Below are positions 43,515 through 52,026 of a DNA stretch of 64,000 bases, piece after piece; within the stretch, counting starts at the first letter, position 1, and each line of letters starts with the position of its first letter. The DNA is from an uncultured Flavobacteriales bacterium (GTDB taxonomy: Bacteria > Bacteroidota > Bacteroidia > CAIKAF01). Made by a program: the position numbers and the translations under genes. The notes below the pieces were generated by a model. That model was given only the letters and a program-made list of their open reading frames with translations. It was not told the DNA's origin and made no database searches. The stretch lies in NCBI GenBank assembly GCA_903825395.1, contig CAIKAF010000026.1:1-64000 (forward strand). The letters run 5' to 3'.

Positions 43515-44210
43515 TTATTTGCCCTTGTTAAAAATAGACCAAGTGGGAGAGGGGGGATAGTTGGCCTGGATATGGATTTGGGTTTTTTCGACGGGATGGT
43601 TTATTTCCAAGCTGTAGGCATGCAGGGCTATGCTTCGGTCTTTCAGGCCTCGGCGAGCTCCGTATTTAACATCGCCCACCACAGGACAGCCAATGGCCGA
43701 CAATTGAGCACGTATTTGATGGTGCCTTCCTGTTTTTAGTTGCACTTCCAACAAAGAAAGGGTTCGCCCTTGTTCTAAGATTTTATAACTCAATTCTGCC
43801 CGCTGTCCTTGATCGCTGGCCTGAGTTTGAACTCGGCTGGTATTGGATTTTCCATGGCGAACCAGCCAGTGAACCAAGGTAGATTCTGCTTCTTTTGGGG
43901 CACCTTCTACCAGAACATGGTAGATTTTTTTTGGCTCCCGTTGTTTGAATTGCTCATTTAAGCGCACCAAGGCTTTTGAGGTTCTGCTCATTAAAACCAC
44001 TCCACTTACAGGCCGGTCTAGCCGGTGGCAAATGCCCAGGAAAACAGCTCCGGGTTTATCGTATTTGTGTGCCAGGTAGTTTTTACCCCATGATTCCAAC
44101 GAGAAATCCTCGTTTAAATCGGGTTGCACCAACATGCCGGGAGGTTTGTTGACCGCCAGCAGGTGGTTGTCTTCCCAAATGACTTCTACCTCAATATTGT
44201 TCTTTGTCAT
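43515..44210 (-). CDS. RluA-family pseudouridine synthase
   Basis: A 231-residue enzyme. Catalytic Asp lies in [15 protein letters not shown] (HRLDRxxSG), with [18 protein letters not shown] at the start and [16 protein letters not shown] in the middle. It isomerises uridines in rRNA or tRNA; the site cannot be told. No S4 domain is present. The start ATG 44210 overlaps panB by 20 nt, and the two are co-transcribed. Confidence 0.9.
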   Translation of the reverse strand: MTKNNIEVEVIWEDNHLLAVNKPPGMLVQPDLNEDFSLESWGKNYLAHKYDKPGAVFLGICHRLDRPVSGVVLMSRTSKALVRLNEQFKQREPKKIYHVLVEGAPKEAESTLVHWLVRHGKSNTSRVQTQASDQGQRAELSYKILEQGRTLSLLEVQLKTGRHHQIRAQLSAIGCPVVGDVKYGARRGLKDRSIALHAYSLEINHPVEKTQIHIQANYPPSPTWSIFNKGK

Positions 44211-45006
44211 TGGGGAATGACCTGGATTTAACATCGGCGATGTAGGCCCCTGTAGCTTGCACAATTTCTTCGGCCAAATTTCGGTACCGGCGCAAAAACC
44301 GGGGGCTGAATTCTTCGTTCAATCCCAGCATGTCGTGGGTCACCAACACTTGTCCATCAACGCCGCCTCCGGCACCAATACCAATCACCGGTATTTTTAG
44401 GATTTCGGCAGTTTTTTTTGCCAGTTTGGCGGGCACTTTTTCTATAACAATGGCAAAGCAACCAAGGCTTTCCAACAGCTGAGCATCTTCCAACAGCTTC
44501 TGGGCTTCAGCCTCCTCTTTGGCTCGAACGTTGTACGTGCCAAATTTATAAATGGATTGGGGGGTAAGCCCCAGGTGACCCATGACGGGGATTCCGGCGG
44601 CCAGGATTCGGGTAATGGATTCGGCCACTTCGCTGCCTCCCTCCATTTTAACGGCGTGGGCTCCCGTTTCTTTCATGATTCGAATGGCCGACCTCAATGC
44701 CTCTGAAGAATTGGCCTGGTACGATCCAAAGGGCAAATCCACCACCACAAGGGCACGAGATGCGCCCCTTACCACTGCGGCGGCGTGGTAAATCATTTGG
44801 TCTAAGGTAATGGGCAGAGTGGTTTCATGTCCCGCCATCACGTTTGAGGCAGAATCGCCGACCAGCATCACATCGATTCCCGCACGGTCCAATAATTTGG
44901 CCATGGTAAAATCATAGGCCGTTAACATGCTGATGGGCTTACCCTCATTTTTCCACTGCTGTAGCGTGTGGGTGGTAATGCGCTTGATGGACTGATGAAC
45001 CGACAT
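44191..45006 (-). CDS. panB: 3-methyl-2-oxobutanoate hydroxymethyltransferase
   Basis: PanB makes ketopantoate, the first committed step of pantothenate/CoA synthesis. The 271-residue protein has [32 protein letters not shown] at the start, [15 protein letters not shown], and [21 protein letters not shown]. The catalytic Glu is in VIEKVPA. It starts 4 nt after a TACCTTTG box. No other pantothenate genes are adjacent. Confidence 0.95.
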   Translation of the reverse strand: MSVHQSIKRITTHTLQQWKNEGKPISMLTAYDFTMAKLLDRAGIDVMLVGDSASNVMAGHETTLPITLDQMIYHAAAVVRGASRALVVVDLPFGSYQANSSEALRSAIRIMKETGAHAVKMEGGSEVAESITRILAAGIPVMGHLGLTPQSIYKFGTYNVRAKEEAEAQKLLEDAQLLESLGCFAIVIEKVPAKLAKKTAEILKIPVIGIGAGGGVDGQVLVTHDMLGLNEEFSPRFLRRYRNLAEEIVQATGAYIADVKSRSFPNDKEQY

Positions 45007-45010
45007 ATGG

Positions 45011-45018
45011 CAAAGGTA
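45011..45018 (-). promoter_or_regulatory. Promoter -7 box (TACCTTTG) 4 nt before panB
   Basis: Minus-strand box ending exactly 4 nt before ATG 45006, predicting a leaderless panB transcript. Confidence 0.55.
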
Positions 45019-45307
45019 GATTAAAATTTATGGAGCAGGAAGGGGGCCTCTGCCTAAGCCAAAAGGGTAGGAGCTGCTCGATTTTTGGAAAATGCCTTTT
45101 CTCTTGGTTTTTAAGGCCTAGAATGCGCGAAGGGGATGGCCCAATGATGTGCCCCTGTAGGTTTGTCTGCTCAAACATGAATTCGCCTTAAAAATTTAAA
45201 AACGAATGCGGTAAAAAGCCAAAAATCAAGTATATTTAACTTAATTTGAAGAACTTAGAATGATGCGCGTTAATTTTAAAACTGCATCCAAGTATAAATG
45301 CAATGCT
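45019..45307. other. Divergent gap without a recognised gene
   Basis: The gap between panB and the esterase lipoprotein shows no gene I can support. A minus-strand frame (45178-44945) overlaps panB and is not believed. Positions 45180-45240 are AT-rich and presumably hold the esterase promoter, but no clean TAnnTTTG box was found. Confidence 0.5.
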
Positions 45308-46186
45308 ATGATAAAGAGGTGTTTTTTTTCGTTGATGACCGTAGGTGTTGTACTGCTTTTCGTTGTAATGCCCTCATGTCAGGTAGATGATTCCGGAAAT
45401 CAAGGGTTGTCAGATACGTCTATGCTTGACCTGCACTATGGCAGTCATCCTTTGCAAACCCTAGATTTGTATTTGCCCACTGGGCGTTCTTCAGCTACCC
45501 CAACGGTGGTGCTTATTCATGGCGGTGCATGGCAGGCCGGCCAAAAAGAAGAAATGAATACTTGGGTTAATTTGATAAAGATGGAATGGCCGGAGGCAGC
45601 CATTGTTAACATGAATTACCGCTTAGCAAGTGCCAGCGATGGAATTCATCATACCGAAATTTCCAACGATATACAGAGCGTTTTACAGCTGCTCTATACC
45701 CGAAGGAATGAATTTAAAGTGTCTGGGAACGTGGCTTTATTGGGTGCCAGTGCCGGTGGGCACTTGGCAATGCTTCATGCATACACCCAAAACGGCCAAG
45801 GCCAAATTCAATGTGTTTCAAACTTATTTGGGCCAAGTGTTTTAAACGATTGGTCATGGTACAACAGCAACAATCCCTGGCTGGGAGGATATGTAGGTGA
45901 CGTCATTTCATTGTATGCGGGTTCCACATGGGATTCTACGTTATATACATCACTAAGCCCCTACTGGCAGGTAAACAGCAGCTCTGTTCCAACCATTTTA
46001 TTTCATGGTAGTTTAGATCCCATCGTACCCCTGTACCAATCTCAGTGGATGCGCGGAAAGTTAAATCAGTTGGGGGTTCCACATGCCTACCACGAATACC
46101 CCGCTTTTCATGGCTTTGATGCCAACCAATCGGCAGAGGTGTGTGAAAAGTCCGTTGCCTTTTTTAAAGCGCATTTCAACCCTTAG
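45308..46186 (+). CDS. Alpha/beta-hydrolase (esterase-like) lipoprotein
   Basis: A protein of about 292 residues with a lipoprotein signal (lipobox VMPSC). The alpha/beta-hydrolase domain has the oxyanion motif HGGAW, nucleophile Ser in GASAGGHLAM, Asp in HGSLDPIVPL and His in FHGFD, as in BD-FAE/carboxylesterase-type enzymes. Likely anchored in the periplasm or on the surface and hydrolysing esters; the substrate is unknown. The start ATG 45308 gives a proper signal peptide, versus 45260. Confidence 0.85.
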   Translation: MIKRCFFSLMTVGVVLLFVVMPSCQVDDSGNQGLSDTSMLDLHYGSHPLQTLDLYLPTGRSSATPTVVLIHGGAWQAGQKEEMNTWVNLIKMEWPEAAIVNMNYRLASASDGIHHTEISNDIQSVLQLLYTRRNEFKVSGNVALLGASAGGHLAMLHAYTQNGQGQIQCVSNLFGPSVLNDWSWYNSNNPWLGGYVGDVISLYAGSTWDSTLYTSLSPYWQVNSSSVPTILFHGSLDPIVPLYQSQWMRGKLNQLGVPHAYHEYPAFHGFDANQSAEVCEKSVAFFKAHFNP

Positions 46187-46229
46187 CCTCACGGAAACGG
46201 ACCTTAACCAAGATAAGCGCCCTTTTCCT

Positions 46230-46237
46230 TACCTTGG
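46230..46237 (+). promoter_or_regulatory. Near-match -7 box (TACCTTGG) 4 nt before the deaminase start
   Basis: TACCTTGG differs from TAnnTTTG at one position and ends 4 nt before ATG 46242. Confidence 0.35.
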
Positions 46238-46241
46238 CCTC

Positions 46242-46673
46242 ATGGATGAATTTATGAAAATGGCCATTGAACAGGCCAAAAAAGGAGCTGCTGAAGGTGG
46301 AATCCCCATAGGCTCTGTACTGATTAAAAACGGAATTTGCGTGGGCCAAGGCCACAACAAGCGGGTTCAAGAGAACAATCCCATTCTGCATGGAGAAATG
46401 GATTGCCTAAATCAAGCCGGGCGGATTGGTTCGTATAAAAATACGGTCATTTACTCCACCCTGATGCCATGCTACATGTGCGCCGGAACCATAGTTCAAT
46501 TTAAAATTCCCAAAGTCATTGTGGGTGAATCGCGCACCTTTCCAGGAGCGCGAGCCTTTATGGAATCGCATGGAGTAGAGGTAATCGATTTAGACTTACC
46601 CGAATGCGTTGACATGATGACTAGATTTATTCAGGAAAAACCTGAATTGTGGAATGAAGATATTGGAGAATAA
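46242..46673 (+). CDS. Cytosine deaminase, fungal Fcy1-like
   Basis: A 143-residue zinc deaminase. Ligands are His in ILHGEMDCL (with catalytic Glu) and two Cys in MPCYMCAG. The sequence follows yeast Fcy1 closely: EGGIPIGSVLI, GQGHNKR, HGE rather than HAE, VIVGESRTF, SHGVEVIDLD, and the terminal EKPELWNEDIGE that matches the Fcy1 tail. It should deaminate cytosine to uracil for salvage. The start is ATG 46242, because the longer frame overlaps the esterase gene. acs begins 1 nt after its stop. Confidence 0.88.
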   Translation: MDEFMKMAIEQAKKGAAEGGIPIGSVLIKNGICVGQGHNKRVQENNPILHGEMDCLNQAGRIGSYKNTVIYSTLMPCYMCAGTIVQFKIPKVIVGESRTFPGARAFMESHGVEVIDLDLPECVDMMTRFIQEKPELWNEDIGE

Positions 46674-46674
46674 A

Positions 46675-48606
46675 ATGAATCAACCCAAGGTGTTCCCATA
46701 TCAAATCTCTTCCATGGAAGAGTACCATGTGGCATGGCAGGAGGCTGCCGCTAATCCCGAGGGCTTTTGGGCCGATGTGGCATCTCATTTTCAATGGATG
46801 CACCCCTGGGAAAAGGTCTTGGATGCTGATTTTATTACGGCCAAAATTTCATGGTTTGCCGGAGCCAAACTGAACATCACCGAAAATGCACTTGACCGGC
46901 ATGTCAAAACACAGGCACAGGCTCCGGCCCTGATTTGGGAACCCAACAATCCTGCAGAACAGATAAGGACTTTTTCTTATGCCGAACTGCTGGCACAGGT
47001 TGAGCGAACGGCGGGAATGCTTCGAAGGCTAGGAATTAAAAAAGGAGATACAGTAGGGATTTACCTGCCCATGGTTCCTGAACTGGTGTTTTCCGTCTTG
47101 GCTTGCGCCCGGATTGGAGCCATTCACTCGGTTGTTTTCGGCGGCTTTTCAGCTCAGGCCTTGGCCGACCGGTTGAACGATGCCGCTTGCACACTTGTTA
47201 TTACTGCCGATGAAGGATTAAGGGGGGCAAAAAAGATTCCCTTGAAGGCCATCGTAGATGAAGCACTAATTCAGGTGCCAACCGTAAAAACGGTGCTGAT
47301 GCTGGCTCGAACCGGAGCAGAGGTCAGCCTACAGCCCAACCGAGATTTAACATGGGAAGAGGCCTGGCAGCATCCCGATAATACCAAAAATACGGCTCCA
47401 GAGGCCATGGATTCGGAAGATCCATTGTTCATTCTGTACACTTCGGGCTCAACAGGCAAGCCCAAAGGAGTGGTCCACACCACCGCCGGTTATATGGTAT
47501 GGACGGCCTATACCTTTGTCAATGCCTTTCAATATAGGCCCGGAGAACTGCATTTTTGCACTGCCGACATCGGTTGGATCACCGGGCACTCCTATTTGGT
47601 GTATGGGCCTTTGTTAGCCGGGGCCTGCAGTTTAATGTATGAAGGACTTCCCAATTGGCCTACCGAATCCCGCTGCTGGGAACTGATTGAAAAACATCGG
47701 GTGAATATTTTTTATACTGCGCCTACCGCTTTGCGTTCCCTAATGGCCGAAAACAAAGAGGCCCCTCTGGGCTTTGAAATGCCAACTTTACGGGTGTTGG
47801 GCTCGGTGGGTGAACCCATCAATGCCGAAGCCTGGCATTGGTTTAAACAGGCTGTAGGGAAAAACCGATGCCCCTTGACCGATACCTGGTGGCAAACGGA
47901 AACCGGAGGAATCATGATTGCCTCTCTTGCCGGATTGACTCCAGAACAGCCAACCTATGCCGGTTTGCCCATGCCGGGCATTGTTCCAGTTTTGATGGAC
48001 GCACAGGGAAGAGCAATTCAGGAAACCCAAGCGGAAGGGAACCTGTGCCTGGCTCAACCCTGGCCGGGAATGATGCGTACCGTTTACGGAGACCACGACC
48101 GAATGCGAACGACCTATTTTACCGCCTACCCCGGTACTTACTTTACGGGAGATGGTTGCCTGAGGTCGGCCCAAGGCATGTATAGAATTACCGGCAGAGT
48201 GGATGATGTTTTAAACGTTTCAGGACACCGATTGGGAACGGCTGAACTTGAAAATGCCATCAACCACCATCCTCAGGTGAGCGAAAGTGCGGTGGTAGGA
48301 TATCCGCATCCCATTAAAGGTCAAGGTATTTGTGCCTATGTGGTGATCAACCAAAGCCAGGGGGAGCAAACACAGATTCAAAATCAATTGGTGAACACCG
48401 TGCTTCAGCACATTGGCCCCATAGCGAAGCCCGACATTTGGGTTCTTGTATCGGGACTTCCAAAAACCCGAAGTGGGAAAATCATGCGGCGCATCTTGCG
48501 CAAAATAGCAGAGCATCAATCGGAATCCATAGGAGATGTAAGTACACTTCTGAATCCTGAAATCGTACCTGCAATAGAAAAGGCCTTTCAACGGGCAATC
48601 GGCTAA
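46675..48606 (+). CDS. acs: Acetyl-CoA synthetase (AMP-forming)
   Basis: Activates acetate to acetyl-CoA through acetyl-AMP. The 643-residue protein has the phosphate loop YTSGSTGKPKGV (about 266-277), DTWWQTETGG (about 402-411), GDHDRMRTTYF, and the C-terminal hinge and Lys in PKTRSGKIMRR, the acetylation-controlled lysine in homologues. The start ATG 46675 is 1 nt after the deaminase stop; the upstream in-frame ATG 46654 overlaps. No patZ or deacetylase gene is nearby. Confidence 0.95.
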   Translation: MNQPKVFPYQISSMEEYHVAWQEAAANPEGFWADVASHFQWMHPWEKVLDADFITAKISWFAGAKLNITENALDRHVKTQAQAPALIWEPNNPAEQIRTFSYAELLAQVERTAGMLRRLGIKKGDTVGIYLPMVPELVFSVLACARIGAIHSVVFGGFSAQALADRLNDAACTLVITADEGLRGAKKIPLKAIVDEALIQVPTVKTVLMLARTGAEVSLQPNRDLTWEEAWQHPDNTKNTAPEAMDSEDPLFILYTSGSTGKPKGVVHTTAGYMVWTAYTFVNAFQYRPGELHFCTADIGWITGHSYLVYGPLLAGACSLMYEGLPNWPTESRCWELIEKHRVNIFYTAPTALRSLMAENKEAPLGFEMPTLRVLGSVGEPINAEAWHWFKQAVGKNRCPLTDTWWQTETGGIMIASLAGLTPEQPTYAGLPMPGIVPVLMDAQGRAIQETQAEGNLCLAQPWPGMMRTVYGDHDRMRTTYFTAYPGTYFTGDGCLRSAQGMYRITGRVDDVLNVSGHRLGTAELENAINHHPQVSESAVVGYPHPIKGQGICAYVVINQSQGEQTQIQNQLVNTVLQHIGPIAKPDIWVLVSGLPKTRSGKIMRRILRKIAEHQSESIGDVSTLLNPEIVPAIEKAFQRAIG

Positions 48607-49370
48607 AATGCCGTTGAGGTATTTAGCACCAAATTAGGGTTGAAGCGTTTATTCTCGCCCTGACGCACATATCCCAACTGGTTCGTAAACATGGCAGTTT
48701 GGCCCACGTAAAATGCCGGTGGATTGTAATGGGTATGCCCAAAGGCCCAAAACGCAGGAGAGTGGAGTTCAATCAGGCTGCGCAATTCAGTGCCAAATGC
48801 TTGGTTGATGGGGTCATTTTGGAACTGAGGATTGTACTGCTTAAACGTAGGCGCGTGGTGGGTAATGACAGCGCTTTTGCGTCCTTTCTGTTCCAATTCC
48901 AACTCTAAAAATCGCATGTCGCTGCGGTGCATGGCCGTGTACTGCTCTGGAGTCAAAGCTTGTATGCCATACTGAATGACATGAAAATCAGAAAGCCGTT
49001 GTTGAATCAGGTTTCGGTATTTGGGTTGAATATTTGACCACAGGGTGCACAACAGAACATCGATGTCGTCCAGTTCCAATTTAAATTGATTGCATAGGTG
49101 AACATTAGATCGGATAGACTCGAAAAAAGCACCGCTGCGCCGACTGGCATCGTCAAAATAGTATTCGTGGTTGCCTGGAATCCAGTACACCTGTTCAAAG
49201 GCATCAGAAATGGAATCAAGGAACCAATTGAAATTGGAGAACTGAGGGAAGGGGAGAATGTCACCGCCTAGAATTAATATAGGGGCTTGAGCCTGAAGGG
49301 GATGTTGGCGCAGCAACTGGGCGTTTTCCGGAAATTCAAGATGTAAATCAGAGCAGAACTGAAGCAGCAT
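48603..49370 (-). CDS. Metallophosphoesterase
   Basis: A 255-residue calcineurin-like phosphoesterase. Metal motifs: CSDLHLEF (DxH, about 6-13), ILGGDIL (GD), IPGNHEYYFD (GNHE), ITHHAP and FGHTHYNP (GHxH). The substrate is unknown. It converges with acs (4-nt overlap of ends). Its ATG lies 4 nt after a TACCTTTG box. Confidence 0.88.
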   Translation of the reverse strand: MLLQFCSDLHLEFPENAQLLRQHPLQAQAPILILGGDILPFPQFSNFNWFLDSISDAFEQVYWIPGNHEYYFDDASRRSGAFFESIRSNVHLCNQFKLELDDIDVLLCTLWSNIQPKYRNLIQQRLSDFHVIQYGIQALTPEQYTAMHRSDMRFLELELEQKGRKSAVITHHAPTFKQYNPQFQNDPINQAFGTELRSLIELHSPAFWAFGHTHYNPPAFYVGQTAMFTNQLGYVRQGENKRFNPNLVLNTSTAF

Positions 49371-49374
49371 GCTT

Positions 49375-49382
49375 CAAAGGTA
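49375..49382 (-). promoter_or_regulatory. Promoter -7 box (TACCTTTG) 4 nt before the phosphoesterase start
   Basis: An exact match on the minus strand, 4 nt before ATG 49370; leaderless transcript predicted. Confidence 0.55.
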
Positions 49383-49403
49383 CTGCGGCTTAGGCAACCT
49401 TTG

Positions 49404-49411
49404 TATCTTTG
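49404..49411 (+). promoter_or_regulatory. Promoter -7 box (TATCTTTG) for the K+ channel gene
   Basis: TAnnTTTG match 16 nt before ATG 49428, about 21 bp from the oppositely directed box at 49375-49382, giving back-to-back promoters. Confidence 0.5.
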
Positions 49412-49427
49412 AGCAAGTTATTTCTGC

Positions 49428-49754
49428 ATGTTTCGGCCTTTAAAGATATTTTTGACGCCTTTTTTGCACGATGCTGAATTGGCCATTTTATCGGTGTCCT
49501 TAATCATACTTGTTTCGGGGGGAACGGTATTTTACCATTGGGAGGAGGGCTGGTCGTGGTTGGATAGCCTTTATTTTTGTTCTATGACCATGACTACAGT
49601 GGGTTATGGTGATTTATCTCCAACCACAAGCATCAGTAAGATATTCACCATTGGTTATGCGGTCAGCAGCATTGGGCTTTTTATTGCCTTTGCTTCAAAA
49701 ATCGCCGCCATTCACATTCGTGAAACCCTTCGGCAGCGGCAAAAAAGGAAGTAG
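49428..49754 (+). CDS. Two-helix potassium channel
   Basis: A 108-residue ion-channel protein of the KcsA-like two-segment type: helix 1 (about 17-36, LAILSVSLIILVSGGTVFYH), pore helix and selectivity filter TTVGYGD (about 60-66), helix 2 (about 75-95). It has no regulatory RCK domain. Such minimal channels form tetramers that conduct K+. It stands alone between divergent and downstream units. Confidence 0.85.
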   Translation: MFRPLKIFLTPFLHDAELAILSVSLIILVSGGTVFYHWEEGWSWLDSLYFCSMTMTTVGYGDLSPTTSISKIFTIGYAVSSIGLFIAFASKIAAIHIRETLRQRQKRK

Positions 49755-49831
49755 AAATTTTCCCCTAGCACCTTGAGTTTTATATTGTGTTAAATTATGT
49801 GCAGTGCGGAATGCAACCACCTTTTTAGAGT

Positions 49832-49839
49832 TACCTTTG
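49832..49839 (+). promoter_or_regulatory. Promoter -7 box (TACCTTTG) for the first small lipoprotein
   Basis: Exact TAnnTTTG, 20 nt before ATG 49860. The leader ends CCCTTTTTTATGAAAAA, shared with the next gene. Confidence 0.5.
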
Positions 49840-49859
49840 AATAAACTAAACCCTTTTTT

Positions 49860-50075
49860 ATGAAAAATGTAATTGTATTAGCCGTTTTTGCATCTGTGAT
49901 TGCAATGGCTTCTTGTGGCAGTTCAGAAAAGTGCCTAACGTGCACTGGTATTGCCAGCGAGTTAAATGCTTGCGAAAATGATACCATTGTAACCAACAAT
50001 GGTACTTGGGAGCAGTATGTTGCTGCCGCCAATTTCGGAGCTTCGTTTTTGGGCGAAAGCTGTTCAGAAAATTAA
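49860..50075 (+). CDS. Small Cys-containing lipoprotein (71 residues)
   Basis: A signal peptide with lipobox AMASC (Cys at about 19), leaving a mature peptide of about 52 residues with CLTCTGIASELNACEND and a final Cys near the end. Likely an abundant surface or periplasmic lipoprotein; no family is recognised. It has its own promoter and terminator and shares the leader motif of the next gene. Confidence 0.75.
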   Translation: MKNVIVLAVFASVIAMASCGSSEKCLTCTGIASELNACENDTIVTNNGTWEQYVAAANFGASFLGESCSEN

Positions 50076-50097
50076 ACGGAATTCTTCGGAGTAAGAG

Positions 50098-50128
50098 AAG
50101 GGGGCATTTGCCCCCTTTCTTGTTTTTA
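50098..50128 (+). terminator. Rho-independent terminator
   Basis: AAGGGGGCA-TT-TGCCCCCTT hairpin followed by CTTGTTTTT, 23 nt after the 71-residue lipoprotein gene. Confidence 0.85.
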
Positions 50129-50180
50129 TTTGAAAATCAACAAGTTGAAACCCCCATTTAGGGACTAATGTTAAAGGAAT

Positions 50181-50210
50181 TTTGCGGTTTAAACATTTGT
50201 TTTACCTTTG
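50181..50210 (+). promoter_or_regulatory. Promoter (TTTG - 18 nt - TACCTTTG) for the second small lipoprotein
   Basis: TTTG at 50181-50184 and TACCTTTG at 50203-50210, spacing 18 nt. ATG is 25 nt downstream at 50236. Confidence 0.6.
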
Positions 50211-50235
50211 CCCTATTAACTAAAAACCCTTTTTT

Positions 50236-50508
50236 ATGAAAAAGTTTCTTGTAATGTCTGCCTTAGTTGGCGCTTTTGCTTTCACTTCTTGTGCTTCTTG
50301 CGACGAGACTCAAGCTGCTGAGGACTTCACTGCTGCCGCAACTGCTTACTCAAATGCATTTGCAGGTATGGATTGTGCTGCTATCAATGCTGCTTGGGGA
50401 GATTACTCAACTGCTTTCAACAACTTGTGCGATAGCCAAAAAGAAGGTACTGATTGGACTGCTATCGAGGCCGCTCATACAAGTGCTATTGAAGCTTTAG
50501 GTTGTTAA
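50236..50508 (+). CDS. Small Cys-containing lipoprotein (90 residues)
   Basis: A signal peptide with lipobox AFTSC (Cys at about 19), then CASCDETQAAEDFTAAATAYSNAFAGMDC and two further Cys. The mature part looks helical and Ala-rich. Codon choice is strongly biased to GCT/ACT, unlike neighbours, hinting at high expression. With the previous gene it forms a pair of similar units: same leader, promoter and terminator design. Function unknown. Confidence 0.75.
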   Translation: MKKFLVMSALVGAFAFTSCASCDETQAAEDFTAAATAYSNAFAGMDCAAINAAWGDYSTAFNNLCDSQKEGTDWTAIEAAHTSAIEALGC

Positions 50509-50521
50509 TTCTTACAATTCT

Positions 50522-50549
50522 AAAAAAAGGGGCTTCGGCCCCTTTTTTT
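50522..50549 (+). terminator. Rho-independent terminator
   Basis: A7-GGGGC-TTCG-GCCCC-T7: a strong tetraloop hairpin with a T tract, 14 nt after the 90-residue lipoprotein gene. Confidence 0.93.
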
Positions 50550-50622
50550 GTGCCTTGACCTTAACTAGATTTTTTCTTTTTTATTCATCAAAATACTCTC
50601 TAACTTTCCCTCAAAAGGCATT

Positions 50623-51879
50623 ATGAAAATAAGGATGTGGCTTTTCAGCATGATTTTGTTTCTGGTTTTACCTGGACTTGTTCAAGGGCAGGCTCCTCAG
50701 CCAAGCGATCCCATTTGCCCCATCCCGCTATATACCGGTAGTTTTTATAGTTCAGGGATTATGGAAGGACAGCAAGCACCTGATTTTACTATTTATAACT
50801 CCTCCAACCAGGCCTTTAATCTTACATCGACCCTGCAACAAGGAACGCCGGTGTTGATCATCAACGGCTCATTAACCTGCCCGGTTTTTCGAAATAAAAT
50901 TAATACCATCAATCAGGTTCAAGCTCAATATTCCAATGCGCTAACCACCCTCATTGTCCTTACTGTGGAAGCGCATCCTACTACCGTTTCTCCCTATTTT
51001 GGATATGTCAACCTGACCGGGCAAAATCAACAAGAAGGTATTTTATTTCCTCAGCCTCAAACCTATGGGCAGCGCCTGCAGCTTGCCGACACCCTGCAGC
51101 AGCGCTATTTTATTTCAGTCCCTGTTTATGTAGACTTACCTTGCAATCAATGGTGGAGCACCTATGGACCGGCTCCAAACAATGCGTATTTAATCCGACC
51201 CAATGGAGAGGTTTTTAGTAAGCACGGTTGGTTTGATCGAGCTCCCGATCTAATTTTTTGCGATATAGACAGCCTGTTGGGAGTTCAATCTGGCCTGTGC
51301 CAGCCGAATCAAGGTGCGGGTAGTTTTCAAGCCAATGTCATCAATTCCAACAGCACTGGAATGCCGGGCTCAACCTTGTATAATTACGTAGATTTAGTGA
51401 ATACCGGAACAGGTCCGGTAGAAATTTTAATTATGACCTTAGAGCAGATTCTGCCTGATACTTCATGGAAAACAGCATATTGCGCCGATATTTGCTACAG
51501 CCCAGGTGTCGATTCTATAGTGGTTCAGATTGCTTCCGGAGACACCATGCACTACAGTTTGGATTATTTTACCGGCATCAATCCAGGTTTAGGACGCAGT
51601 AAAATCGGATTCCGCAACCAACAAAATAGTCAAAACAAGTTCTCATTTTGGCTAGAGGCCTCTACCTTTTCCAGTGGTCTTTCTTCGCCGCCTTCCAATT
51701 CAAAAGCCTTGAAAATAAAGGAAGGAAGTCGCTGGGCCTTGCTTCCAAGCGAGCAGGTTAGAGGAGTGTTTGACCTTCAAGGCCGGAGCTTGCCCAACCC
51801 AGTGTACGCGCCCACAAGCCCCGGATATTATTTCTTGCACACCAATCTGGGGCGCTATCGAGTTTTGGTTGGCGATTAG
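50623..51879 (+). CDS. Secreted deiodinase-like thioredoxin-fold protein
   Basis: A 418-residue protein with a signal peptide (about 1-22). Residues about 45-205 resemble iodothyronine deiodinases: APDFTIYN, INGSLTCPVFRNKI (Cys where the animal enzymes have selenocysteine), LIVLTVEAH, RLQLADTLQQRY, VPVYVDLPCNQWWSTYG and PNNAYLIRPNGEVFSKHGW. Bacterial relatives are poorly characterised; a redox or reductive dehalogenation role is only inference. The last about 65 residues (RGVFDLQGRSLPNPVY ... GYYFLHTNLGRYRVLV) look like a T9SS-type sorting end. Transcribed alone. Confidence 0.72.
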   Translation: MKIRMWLFSMILFLVLPGLVQGQAPQPSDPICPIPLYTGSFYSSGIMEGQQAPDFTIYNSSNQAFNLTSTLQQGTPVLIINGSLTCPVFRNKINTINQVQAQYSNALTTLIVLTVEAHPTTVSPYFGYVNLTGQNQQEGILFPQPQTYGQRLQLADTLQQRYFISVPVYVDLPCNQWWSTYGPAPNNAYLIRPNGEVFSKHGWFDRAPDLIFCDIDSLLGVQSGLCQPNQGAGSFQANVINSNSTGMPGSTLYNYVDLVNTGTGPVEILIMTLEQILPDTSWKTAYCADICYSPGVDSIVVQIASGDTMHYSLDYFTGINPGLGRSKIGFRNQQNSQNKFSFWLEASTFSSGLSSPPSNSKALKIKEGSRWALLPSEQVRGVFDLQGRSLPNPVYAPTSPGYYFLHTNLGRYRVLVGD

Positions 51880-52026
51880 GGGCTTGGGGCATGGGGGGAA
51901 GGGCATGGGGCATCGGGCATCGGGCATCGGGCAAACACGTAGGTTTGCCCCGGCCTCTCGACCGGCCTGGATGGCATGGGGCAAATAGCCCCGGCGTCTT
52001 GAAAGGCCTGGCTATGCCTCTTTTAA
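51880..52026. repeat. REP palindrome and short tandem repeats
   Basis: Contains GGGCAAAC-acgtag-GTTTGCCC at 51929-51950, preceded by GGCATC-rich tandem units (GGCATCGG three times, 51909-51930). Spacer modules GGCCTGGATGGCATGGGG and GGCGTCTTGAAAGGCCTGG also occur between palindromes at 52929-53053. Confidence 0.75.

Noticed and set aside
50860..50900. Selenocysteine (in-frame TGA) in the deiodinase-like gene
   Set aside because: The codon at the selenocysteine-equivalent position is TGC (Cys), with no in-frame TGA.
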